DNA from: Plasmodium coatneyi
Taxonomy: Eukaryota; Apicomplexa; Aconoidasida; Haemosporida; Plasmodiidae
Length of the DNA stretch: 64,000 nt
Direction of reading: 5' to 3'
Assembly (NCBI RefSeq): GCF_001680005.1
Contig: NC_033559.1
Location: forward strand, 620,001 to 684,000
This document shows, one piece after another, positions 45,601 through 56,100 of the stretch. Position numbers and translations under genes: made by a program. Each line of letters opens with the position of its first letter. The first letter of the stretch is position 1. The notes beneath the pieces were generated by a model. The model saw only the letters and a program-made list of their open reading frames with translations, ran no database searches and was not told where the DNA came from.

Positions 45601-48600
45601 GGGAGAAGCAGAATGCCCAAGAAAGGAACATGGCGGAGGAACAAACAGCGAAGCGAATGAGAGTGATGGGCGATTCCCGCTCGAAGAAGAAAATCACATG
45701 GACAGGTAGCGGTGTAGACAACTATGACAAGGATTCAATCATTTATGAAAACTACTACGACTACGGGGAGGAGTACTATCGAATTGTGAAAAAAGCATCC
45801 CAATCAACCGCGCAAAGCCCTAAGAAGGATATAGGCAGAACATTTCTCTTTAAGGAAGGCAGACAAAGGAGAAGCATGTGGGATCTATTAATCGAATGCA
45901 CACAAGAGATTCTCGAAGAGATGAATATACACCAGGATAACTTCTCCCTGGAAGAGTGGAAAATATTAATGGTTATGCTACAGTCCAGGTATGGCTATGG
46001 AAGTGATTTAAGGGAGACATCCATAGCCATGTGTAGACTTCCATTTTCCACCTACATGGATATTGACGTATGTCCGAACTATGGCACCGATGATTACATT
46101 TTAAAGAATTTTAAATATTACAATAAAATTAGAAAATGTGAGCAGATGCCTCAGGTGACCAGTTTTAAGGATACCACTAGTGCTGATCAGATAGTCCTGG
46201 ACGGCTGGAAGTGGCTCATAAATTTTTTGTCTGAAGATGTACAGAACAGAATTCTTCTCAATACAGTGGCTGAAGTGGTTCACGTAAAGGAGGATCATAC
46301 ATTTTGGGGTAGCAACTACAACCTTGGTAATGATGCCTCTGATCAGCAGGGTGATCATCTATTGGTTAACACAGAGGGGGAGTTCCCTTCAGGTGGGGGT
46401 CCCCAGGATGGGAACTACCAACATGGTGAGGGCGCACCCCAGGATGGGAAGGGAATACACTTTGCCCACAATGGACAGCACACTGGGGAAGAAACACGTC
46501 CAAACCTTGGAGTTCTTCGAAATCGATGCCAGCCAGCGGAAAAGCAAAAAAACTACAACGTCATGGTGCAGTGCAAAAGCTACGATACGTCGAAGAAGCA
46601 AATCAACAATCATTTCCATGGCACATCGAATCTCACCAATTGCAACTATGCCAAAGTGAACATCTTTGCCAAGTATGTAATTGTTGCCTTGCCACTTGGA
46701 TGCTTAACAAATAATGACAAAAAAAAAAAAAAAAAAAAATCGTATTTGCAATTTGAACCGAAATTACACCCACTGAAAGTTAGAGCATTGAATAACTACA
46801 GAATGGGAAACCACAATAAAATAATTTTACGATTTTATCCATTCGATTTTGACTGGCCATTTGATAGCTTACAGCTAAACTGTATTGACCAAAAATTTCA
46901 GTTCCTCAATTTGCATGCCTATGGAAAAATTGGCTGCATTTTAGTGCACTGTTTCCCCCCCTGGTCATGCACCTATGGGTATATTAAAAAGGAGCATTAC
47001 ATAGTAAACGAGTGTTTGTATACTTTGCATAAAATGTTCGAGAATACTGGAAAGAAACTACCTATCCTCGTTGATTATTTAATTACCAAATGGCAGGATG
47101 ATAATTTTTCCTTTGGTTCGTATGCCTATCCATATGTCAACTGCACTGATAATGATTTAATTTACTTGAGGGCTCCGCATCCGATTGATAATCCCAAGGT
47201 CGTCTTCTGTGGGGAGTACTTGTCTAAGAGTTATTTCCAGTGTGTAGACGGAGCTTATGACACTGGCATACGGGCAGCTGAAGACATTGCACACATTGGA
47301 TTGAAGTTAGGAAGCACCGACACGGAACGATACAATACGGATGTTTTTTTCTTCCCACAAGATACCTGCCCGTTTACCAACATACCTTTGCCCAAGATAA
47401 AAAATAATTTGCTTGGCTTTTACATAACCGATGGAAGTGATGAAGCGCTCACTGATTATGAAAGCTCTTCGGAGGACGACAATGCTGCGAACATTTCTAA
47501 CATTCCTTTGTCTCTCCTCAAGGGGGAACACGACTTCTTGTCCTACTCGCTAAAAAATATTCTGAAATTTTTCGACCATCTGAAGGGTGGTGCCATTTGC
47601 AAATCTAATGATGGGAATAAAATGGGAGGAGGAGCGAGGGAGAACCACGGTACCGTAGAGGAGGGTGGCATAACTGTAGGGGGAACCCGCACAGTTATGC
47701 TTAAGCGCAAAATGGATTCCCCACCAGGGGATGGAGACTTCGCCGAGGATTTACCCCTCAAATGGCCAGTCTCTTGGCCAGCCAATTTCACTCCAGGAAA
47801 TTGCTTAACTAGCTCACGCATCCCCCGGCCACATGTGCTATACACACACGAAAGGAGCGAACACTGCACAACTCTCAGCAACTACGACGAGTTCAGCTTA
47901 TACGTGGACAAATACATAATCAAACTTAACGACGTGATTTTCCACAATTACAACCAAACTGAATTAAATTCGATAAAAGAAAAAAACATAGCGCCTGTTT
48001 TTTTAAAATCAAAATTTATGCTTTCTCAATATTTATCATCCGTGTTGAGCAAGTATCACCACTTTAGACATTTTATCCAGAGGTTGCTATTTGCTAAAAT
48101 TGAAGCGGCAAAGGATGTACTTATGGACCATTTCGAATGGAGCAACAATTTGCCAAGTGCTGGTTCGGGCTTCCCCTTTTTAAAAGAAGAAATAACTGAT
48201 CAGCGGAATGCTCAAATGAGTGAAGAAAAAAAATGGGAAATTGTAAAAAGTCGTATTTTTCCCGAAGAGACAAGCTGCTGGACGTACAGTGGCTATAAAC
48301 CTCCAAGTTGTGGAGCACATGATGAGATATTTTCCCACAACGTGTCGTCTTATACTCGAGGGGGGATACAAATTGATGAAGACAACCTGAACGGTTCAGG
48401 CAAAAAAGAAGAAAAAATAACCGAGGAGCATAAAATATACGAAAAAAATATGAACAGTTCAGAGAAAAAAAACGAAAAAGAAAGTGCACACATACAGCTA
48501 GCTACAATGAGAAAAGAGAAAATAAATCACATACATGCTCAGAATAGGAAAATAAGCGAACTGAACATATTCATGAAATATTTCTTAAGTCAAAAGTTCA

Positions 48601-49381
48601 CATCAAGCAAAAGTGTAGAGGAAAATATCACCTACATAAATAAATATCAAAAAATTAAATTAAACTGTACAGGATTTATTTTTTTTTTTTGTTATCTTTT
48701 GAAATATATAATAAAAGAAACAAAATATGATACTCACCATTATTTTGTTGACTCGAGTGTAATCATTCAGTTGTTGTGCGACTACATATACCACTTGATA
48801 TTTTACAAACACGACGTTTTGTGTTATAAGTGCGTGAATGGAGGCGAATTAATCATGTGTGATTTTTTTGGTTGCACTTACGGATGGCATTCTTACTGCT
48901 TATGCTCGAAAGGGGCAGCAGAAGAGGAGAAGTCGGACCGTAAGTGGATCTGTCCAAGCTGCCTCAGTACAAAGTTGTTCCACATATTTAAGGTAAATTT
49001 GAAGGGCCCCCCCAAAAAAAAGGGGGAGCAAAAACAAAACGAAAAAAAAGCAACAAATCAGTGCGATTCCCAGGCCGCGGGAATAGCGTGTTGAATGGTG
49101 TTTTCCCCCTTGGGGAGCACAACTGAGGTGTTCATTTTAATAACTTCACACAAATGTAATGTAGTGTACCCCCCCCACACCCTTTTTCACTGCTCCCCCA
49201 TTTCAATTTTTCATTCTTCTCTTCTTCACAGCGGGGCTGCTATAACCAAAATGAAATCATACAGAATTACTGGAAGAGAAGAGTTTACATTTACAAAATA
49301 AAGTTCTTTCTCTCGAGAACACGTCGGATAAGGCGACGATTAGACCTGTTGCAAATGGAGTTCTCCAAAAGGATGAACTAA
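42612..49381 (+). CDS. LSD1: LSD1-like lysine-specific histone demethylase with PHD finger
   Basis: FAD-dependent amine oxidase expected to remove methyl groups from histone lysines in the nucleus. Two exons: 42612-48992 and 49232-49381 (donor AAG|GTAAAT, acceptor TCTTCACAG, phase 0), 2176 residues. The FAD-binding Rossmann motif VLIIGSGISGLAA lies near residue 527 and is followed by RNRIGGRAYS. The C-terminal FAD-contact region VVFCGEYL ... GAYDTGIRAAEDI lies near 1530-1560. A PHD-type zinc finger, CYKC ... CDFFGCTYGWHSYC ... WICPSC, lies near 2070-2115. The last exon adds a short very basic tail. The N-terminal 500 residues are charged and disordered, and several long inserts split the oxidase domain, making it about 2.5 times the length of human LSD1. 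I could not identify a SWIRM domain confidently. It is the last core gene before the variant-antigen island. Confidence 0.9.
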
Positions 49382-50020
49382 GCTTTTTTTTTTTTTTTTT
49401 TTTTTCCTTTTTTTTTTGTCACGCGCTTTAATCTGAAATGAATCATCCCGTTGGTCATAGGAAAGTGCCTTTTCTGTAAAATTGCATGCACAGTTGAATT
49501 ACTATGCATATAAATCCCTTCTTCACGATTTTTATGTGTACGAAAAATTGTCAGCTATTTGCAGTGCATTTTTTTCTTTCTCCGGCCAAGTACGCGTTCC
49601 CATTTTGACCGTTGCCACTATGGCGCGTGTGCATAAGTACCATATTGCTTTACACTTTTGCAAGGCTTCCAGGTTTACGAACCACGCGTAAACTATTTAA
49701 TTAAAAAAAAAAAAAAAAGAAAAGCGTGGGAATAAGAACAGAATTATATGTAATAATAATAAAAATTAGGTAATTTAAAATAACCAAAAACAAAATTCAC
49801 AAATATGCGCGCATAACCTTAAGCTGAAAGAAAAAATATATATATGCGCAAACATACAGGCATACACATATTTGCGAATTATACAAGCCGTGCGTTTGCA
49901 CTTTCACACTCACAAGTGTACCAGAGGGAAAACACAACATATTTAAAGCATCGTGTCACATTGGGGGCAGTCACGCGAATTATATGTGTTGCCCCACCTT
50001 TTTTTTATGTGTTATCTTCT
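49382..50020. other. Intergenic region downstream of LSD1
   Basis: AT-rich sequence with a T-run at about 49384-49405 and A-run at about 49703-49718. No gene is seen. This is the last unremarkable DNA before the repeats that open the island. Confidence 0.5.
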
Positions 50021-50205
50021 TAAAAAAATTTATATTTAGACATTTGCAAGTATAGAATTCTATTCAATTTGTGCGCAACTCCTTAATATTTTTATTTGCA
50101 ACTTGCCACTCGATTTCGATTCAATCTGTGCGCAACTCCCTTAAAAAATTTTATTGGACATTTCCAACTATAAAATTTCGATTCCACTTTTTTTATACGC
50201 AACAA
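50021..50205. repeat. Three degenerate ~58-bp tandem repeats at island boundary
   Basis: Three successive units share the order: T-rich stretch, ATTTGCAA/ATTTCCAA, TATAGAATTC or TATAAAATTTC, GATTC, then TGTGCGCAACTCC. The TGTGCGCAACTCC word is exact at about 50071 and 50128 and decayed to TATACGCAAC at the third copy. No coding role is evident. Confidence 0.7.
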
Positions 50206-50415
50206 AGTGGAAACTCAGCTTTCCTCAAAGCGAAAAGGTCACACTTTGGTGGATGAAAGGACGGCAGTGCTCTTCATGGTGTGTGCCCCTCTTTTTTGAG
50301 GGGGTCCATTTTTCGATGCTTCCCCTTCCAGAAGAAGAAGGGGGGGTTCGCTCTTCCACGGAGCAGTTTTGCTTTGTGTTTCTCCCTGGAGCGGGCGCAT
50401 CCCCCCCACAGAATA

Positions 50416-50485
50416 ACTAAGGAGGAGGAAGGTGGGTCTAAGAAGGAAGGAGGGTCTAAGGAGGAAGGAGGGTATAACGGAAGGA
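50416..50485. repeat. GGGTCTAAGGAGGAAGG repeat, outer copy
   Basis: Three purine-rich units built on GGGTCTAAG(G/A)AGGAAGGAG immediately precede the telomeric array. The same word recurs in the SICAvar intron (56700-56760) and in the KIR intron (60355-60410 and near 60790), always on the + strand. Confidence 0.8.
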
Positions 50486-50530
50486 AAAAGAAGGAGAGTT
50501 ATATAGCTTTTAGAGTGAATGTTCAGGATT

Positions 50531-51745
50531 GGGGTTTAAGGGTTTGCCTTCCAGGTTTCAGGGTTTAGGGTTCAGGGTATAGGGCTCAGGCTTTAGGATT
50601 CAGGGTTTAGGGTTCAGGGTATAGGATTCAGGGTATAGGGTTCAGGTTGTAGGGTTCAGGCTTTAGGGTTCAGGGTATAGGATTCAGGGTATAGGGTTCA
50701 GGTTGTAGGGTTCAGGGTTTAGGGTTCATGTTGTAGGATTTAGGGTTCATGTTGTAGGGCTCAGGGTTTAGGGTTTGGGGTTAGGGTTCAGGGTTTAGTG
50801 TTTCGGGTTTAGGGTTAAGGGTTTAGGGTTCAGGATTTAGGGTTTAGGGTTCATGTTTTAGGGTCTAGGCTCTAGGGTTCAGGGTTTAGGGTTTAGGGTT
50901 CAGGGTTTAGGGTTAAGGGTTCAGGGTTCAGGTTTTATGTTTAGGGTTTAGGGTCCAGGGAATAGGGTTGAGGGTATAGCGTTCAGGGTATAGGACTCAG
51001 GTTTTATGATTTATGATTTAGGGTTTAGGGTTCAGGGTTTAGGGTTTAGGGTTCAGGGTTTAGGGTTTAGGGTTTAGGGTTTAGGGTTCAGGGTTTAGGG
51101 TTTAAGGTTTAGGGTTCAGGGTTCAGGGTTTTAGGGTTAAGGGTTCAGGGCTTTAGGGTTTAGGGTTCAGGGCTTTAGGGTTTAGGGTTCAGGGTTTAGG
51201 GTTCATGTTTTAGGATTTAGGGTTCGGGGTTCACGGTTTAGGGTTTAGGGATCAGGGTTTAGGGTTTAGTGTTTAGGGTTTAGGGTTCAGGTTTTAGGGT
51301 TTAGGGTTTAGGGTTTGGGGTTCAGGGTTAAGGGTTTAGGGTTCAGGGTTTAGGGTTCAGGGTTTAGGGTTCAGGGTTTACGCTTCGGGCTGTAGGACTC
51401 AGGCTAGGGCGTCTGGGTTTAGAATTTTGGATTAGGGATTTATGTTTTCCGTTTGAGGATTTAGGTTTCAGGGAATGATATTCAGTGTTTACGGCTTATG
51501 ATTCCGAGTGTAGGGTTTAGGATTTTGGATTAGGGATTTATGTTTTTCGTTTCAGGATTTAGGTTTCAGGGTTTGATATTCAGTGTTTACCGTTTATGAT
51601 TCCGAGTGTAGGGTTTAGGATTTAAGGTTTAGGGGTTAGGGTTCAGTGTTTAAGCTTCAGGGTTTTAGGGTTTAAAGTTCAGGGTTTAGGATTCAGGTTT
51701 CATGGTTTAGAATTCAGGGTTTAGGATTCAGAGTTCAGGTTTTAG
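50531..51745 (+). repeat. Interstitial telomeric repeat array, GGGTT(T/C)A
   Basis: About 1.2 kb of heptamers related to GGGTTTA and GGGTTCA, the Plasmodium telomere repeat, with the G-rich strand on +. The most regular part is about 51020-51370; degenerate variants (GGGTATA, GGGTTGTA, GGATTTA) dominate both flanks. Higher-order structure is present: a 56-bp unit (eight heptamers) is repeated near 50609-50720 and a 98-bp unit is duplicated at 51417-51612. Such intrachromosomal telomeric sequences are known in P. knowlesi near SICAvar and KIR genes. The array has many closely spaced GGG runs, so + strand G-quadruplexes are plausible. Confidence 0.95.
51417..51612 (+). repeat. 98-bp tandem duplication inside the telomeric array
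   Basis: Two adjacent 98-bp copies, 51417-51514 and 51515-51612, share the sequence order GTTTAG(A/G)ATTTTGGATTAGGG ... GATATTCAGTGTTTAC ... TTATGATTCCGAGTGTAGG with only a few substitutions. They contain non-heptamer sequence, so this is a segmental duplication and not simple heptamer slippage. Confidence 0.85.
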
Positions 51746-53126
51746 CTCATTGGAATGAAGATTTAGGGGTGTTAGGATGAAGGTTCCGTGTATTACACTT
51801 AACGTCTAGGTTTTGGGAGCAGGGATAAAGTTATGGAATAAGGTTTTTTTGTAGGTTATGGAATAACAATATGGTCTGCTATTTATTTTCATAGGTGGAA
51901 TATTCTTTCTGTTAAGGAAAAAGAAATAAGGCAGGAGCAAGAAGAAAAATGAATGAAGGAAAAAGAAAAGAAAAAGTGAGGGAGGAATGTAGAATGCATA
52001 TGGAAGGAGAGAAGGGAAGGTTCTATGCAGGAATTTTTGTGCTTTAGTTATTTTTTTAGGGAAAAAGGAGAAGAAAATGAAAGAAAAGGAAGAAAAAATT
52101 TTGAGAAGGAAGAAATAACAAAGAAAAGAAGGGAGAGAGGAAAAAAGAAAAAAAAAAAAAAGAAAAGAAGGAAGAAAAAGATAGTTAGGTGTATGGAAGT
52201 AACTTCAAGGATATGAGAATAGGCTTTAGGTTGTAGAAATAAGGTCCAGGGTGTAGGGGTAAGGTTCTTTTCTAGGTTAAGGAACAAGAATATGGCCTGC
52301 TACATAGATTCTTAGGGGGGGAAAGGGAAGAAAACTAAGGAAGATAGAAAGATAAGGAAGATAGAAACGAACAAAAAAAGAAAGAAAGAAAGAAGGAATG
52401 AAAAATAGGAAGGAGGAAAGGAAGGAGAGTTGTATGTGTTATTAGAATGAAGGATTCCATGTACGGGAGTGGGGTTCAGGGTGTAGGAGTAGGTTTTCGG
52501 GTATTATAGTGAAGGTTCCAGGTGTGAGTGTAGGGTTCAGGGTGTAGGAGTAAGTTTTCGGGTATTATAGTGAAGGCTCCAGGTGTGAGAGTAGGGTTCA
52601 GGGTGTAGGAGTAGGTTTTTGGGTATTAGAGTGAAAGTTCCAGGTGTGAGGGCAGAGCACAGCTTGTTAGAGTCAAGGTTTCAGGGTGTGAGAGTTGGGT
52701 TGAGTTTATGGAAATAGGGTTCAGGGTATTAGAGTAGGTTTCCTGGTATTAGAGTATGGTTCAGGGTATAAATGTAGGGTTGAAGGTTGTTAGAGACGGG
52801 TTAGATGTGTAAGAATATGATCTTTATGTCGGTTATGGCACAACGATATGTCCTATTGTTTAGTATTTTATGGATGAATGTGCACTTGAACTCTTTGCAG
52901 GAGCGTGCAGCAAGGAAAAATATGGAAATTAGAGAAAAAAGGTTAAGGAACAAAAAGGGGAAAAAAAAATAAAATAAGGAAATTAAAGGAAAATAGGAAA
53001 AACAATATTTCAGGAAGGAATGCGAAAGAATCAGAATGTACATTACGCACACATGTAGTACTTAATAGAATATTATTCCTAATTTAGAAGTAGAGAATTA
53101 TTGAATAATGTGATAAAAAAAAAAAA
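51746..53126. other. Island intergenic DNA upstream of SICAvar
   Basis: About 1.4 kb of alternating modules before the SICAvar start: telomere-like words, a conserved AATATGGCCTGCTACTTA-type box (51865, 52286, 52842), purine-rich GAAAAGAAGGAAAG tracts (51905-52180, 52315-52420, 52908-53010) and three 61-bp repeats (52472-52655). No open frame here is credible. It presumably includes the SICAvar promoter and 5' untranslated region. Confidence 0.7.
52472..52655 (+). repeat. Three 61-bp tandem repeats upstream of SICAvar
   Basis: Units starting with GGGTTCAGGGTGTAGGAGTA lie at 52472, 52533 and 52594, exactly 61 bp apart, each continuing GTTTT(C/T)GGGTATTA(T/G)AGTGAA and ending CCAGGTGTGAG. A decayed fourth copy follows near 52655-52790. 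The unit is a telomere-like word fused to unique sequence. Confidence 0.9.
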
Positions 53127-56100
53127 ATGGCTCCAAGGAAGGGTAAAGATGATGTATTTGGCCCGTTAATGGATAGGTGGTTAAATGGGGAGGGGTCCAA
53201 TAGGAGAAGGAAGAATGTTCTAGAGGTAAGGTACAGTGCTGAGAGATGCACACGGAAGGAGTAGTGTGTTATTATATTGGAATATATTTTCCTTTTCTTA
53301 ACAAGAATGAATACTTAGTGTACCGTGAGTGATTATTAATATATTATTTTAATTTCCGCAACACAGTTATACATAAAAGTTATGGCCCTGGTTGATGGAA
53401 TGTTAGAAGAAATGAGTAAGAAGGTTGAGAAGGATACTGGTGAGGACCTATGCGACATGATAGGGCAACAAACGGGAATGGTAATGACACAAAACGAAAA
53501 GGAAGTGTGTGCGTTCATTGTAAATACTTTATGGAATATGAGAACAAAAGGTGGAGGTCAATGTAAAAGAGGAGACGTTGATATGGAATTGAGAGAGTAT
53601 GTGCGATGTGCAGTACTAAATATGTGGATATATGAATATTTAACTGCGCACTGTGAAGAAGGACATGTTATAAAGAATGCATTTAAAGCAATGGAAAATG
53701 TGAACATACCATTTAATCTAAAAGGGGAGTGTGAAGAATGCAGACCCAAATTGATGGAGCCCATGATGATAAAAGATGGAATAAGTATGTTACAATATAT
53801 TAAAGTTGCTATGGAGAGAAATGACGACATTATGCAACTAATAAATAACAGAGGACGAACAAAGAAGGATTGTGAGAAAGACAAACATAATGTATCCGGA
53901 GTAAATCTCGCGGAGAATACTGCTATATTAAGTATGGTAAACGGAATGCCACCATGGATTATGCAACGACCAAAGGAGACTGAAAGTAGGGGCCAGTTTG
54001 AGTACTTTGCACATTTAATACATCAATGGCTATGGAACGGAGGGAACTTCAGAGAAAGTGGAAATGTAATAATTCCTACAAAGAAGAAGTATCCATGCAT
54101 GCAGGAAGTGGAAATATCTATGTATGGACAGTGTAAAGGACAAAGTGTAAGTGGTAAGGATGTGTATCAGTATATGGTTCCAATTTGTTCTTACAGGATG
54201 CAATATGGGACGACATGAAGAATATATTTGATGAAATGATAGACTACATGGGGAATGAAGATAGAATTATTAAAGATTTATGCGCACAGGACCAAAGATC
54301 TGATGAGACACCTAAAAGCTGGAACAAAGATTTATGCAAAACCATGTTAAAAGTAGTATTCTTCATGAATAGTTTACAGCAAAGCATATTGCCGATGAAG
54401 AATAAAGGAAAGAAGGACTATGAAGAAGAAATAGACAGAATGTTTAGGTGTATTGTGGGTAGTATAAGTTTAATGAAGATGTTCAAGGGTCACTGTGAAG
54501 TTGAAGAAATTTCCGAATATATCTCAGGAGTAATGGATTTACTTCTATTAATAAATGATAAGGAAAGTGTGAGTCATATGTGCAATGAGATGAATTTCGA
54601 GGATTTATGGATTGCAAAGAAAATGGTAGGGTCATCAATAGGGGGATGGGTTGAAGAGAAAAAAGGAAGTATTAGAGGGTATAAGGACGTAATAGGATAC
54701 AGAAATACCAGGTGTAACAATAAGCAATATAAGAAAAAGGATCATAAGGAAGAAAAGGGGAAGAGGGAGAATACTGTAATAAGTGTTCTAAGGGAAAAAG
54801 GAGGTGAAGGAAACTTGAAAAAAATAGGTCAAGAGGAGGTTGGTATAACGGAAAAGGAAAAGGAAGAATTAATAAAGGGTTTTGAGGGTGCAGGAAATGA
54901 TACGTTAAAGGAAGAAATGGGGAAAATGTTAGATAGTATGAATACGAAGGCACTATCATCATGTTCGAACCACATGGATCACATATTTAAAAATTGGGGA
55001 GAGGTAATTTAAGAATTATGTCTGAATACGGACCTTAGGCGTATGTGGAAAGAATATGTAATCCTATGTTACGCTAGAGAGTACTTAAGGAAGGAATCAT
55101 AGGGTGTATACATTTAAATGAGGAAAATTCCAATATTCAGGTAAAAGGGAAGGAGACAATAATGAAGTTATTCAATAAGTTTTCAGAAGAACCAGATGAA
55201 AGTAGTAACATAAGTAGTTTCTGGGCAATATGTGATGATACTGGGCACTTGGAAGGAAGTAGAATAAAGAAGGAAGATAAAAGAATTTGTAAAGTCATCA
55301 TGAGGAATACAATAATGGCAAGTGTAGACAAGTATGGAGAATTAGCAGAGGATAATGATGAAATATGGGGAAACGTGGATAAGGATGTTAAATGTAGGGC
55401 TTTTAATCTTTGGTTACAGTACTATATAAATGAATACTGCAGTGTAGGGAATATTACTTCGGGTATAGAATTCATAATGGAAGGAATAATGGAACCAATA
55501 AAAGGAATTTACGAGTGGGAAATGTGTAAGTATCCAAAGACATACGATTGGTTTGTGAATAACGAGGACAAGAACCAAGAACTACAGGGTTGTTTGTGGA
55601 ACCATAATATTAAAACGAAAATACAAAAAATAAATGAGGGGAGTTCCTGTGGAGCACAGAGGACTAGGAAGCAGGATGGAGTAGCAGTCTTTAAGTTCAC
55701 ATGGCCAGTAGGTGAAAACTTAACAAAGGCACTAGCAAAAGTGAAGACAAAGGTAGAAAAAAATTTCCCCCACACATCAGATGCATCAAGTCCGAAAAAT
55801 CCAATGAATAAAGACGAAATAAAGTTCATAGAGGAATTATCGAAGGAAACGGTGAACGACAGAGATATAAATAAGTTCACTAGTGCATGCGAAGAAGGAA
55901 GCACAGGTATGGTAGGACTGAGAAAAGGAGCGACAGACGAGGACAAGTTTTTCTGTAAAGTAATATTGAGGAATTTAATATTGACAACCATAAAGGACGA
56001 TACCGGAATAATCATGGAGGAGAAAAAGGACTATTTAGACAGTATTAATCAAAGTGTACGATGTAGAATTCTTAATCTATGGTTACAAAACTATAAGGAT

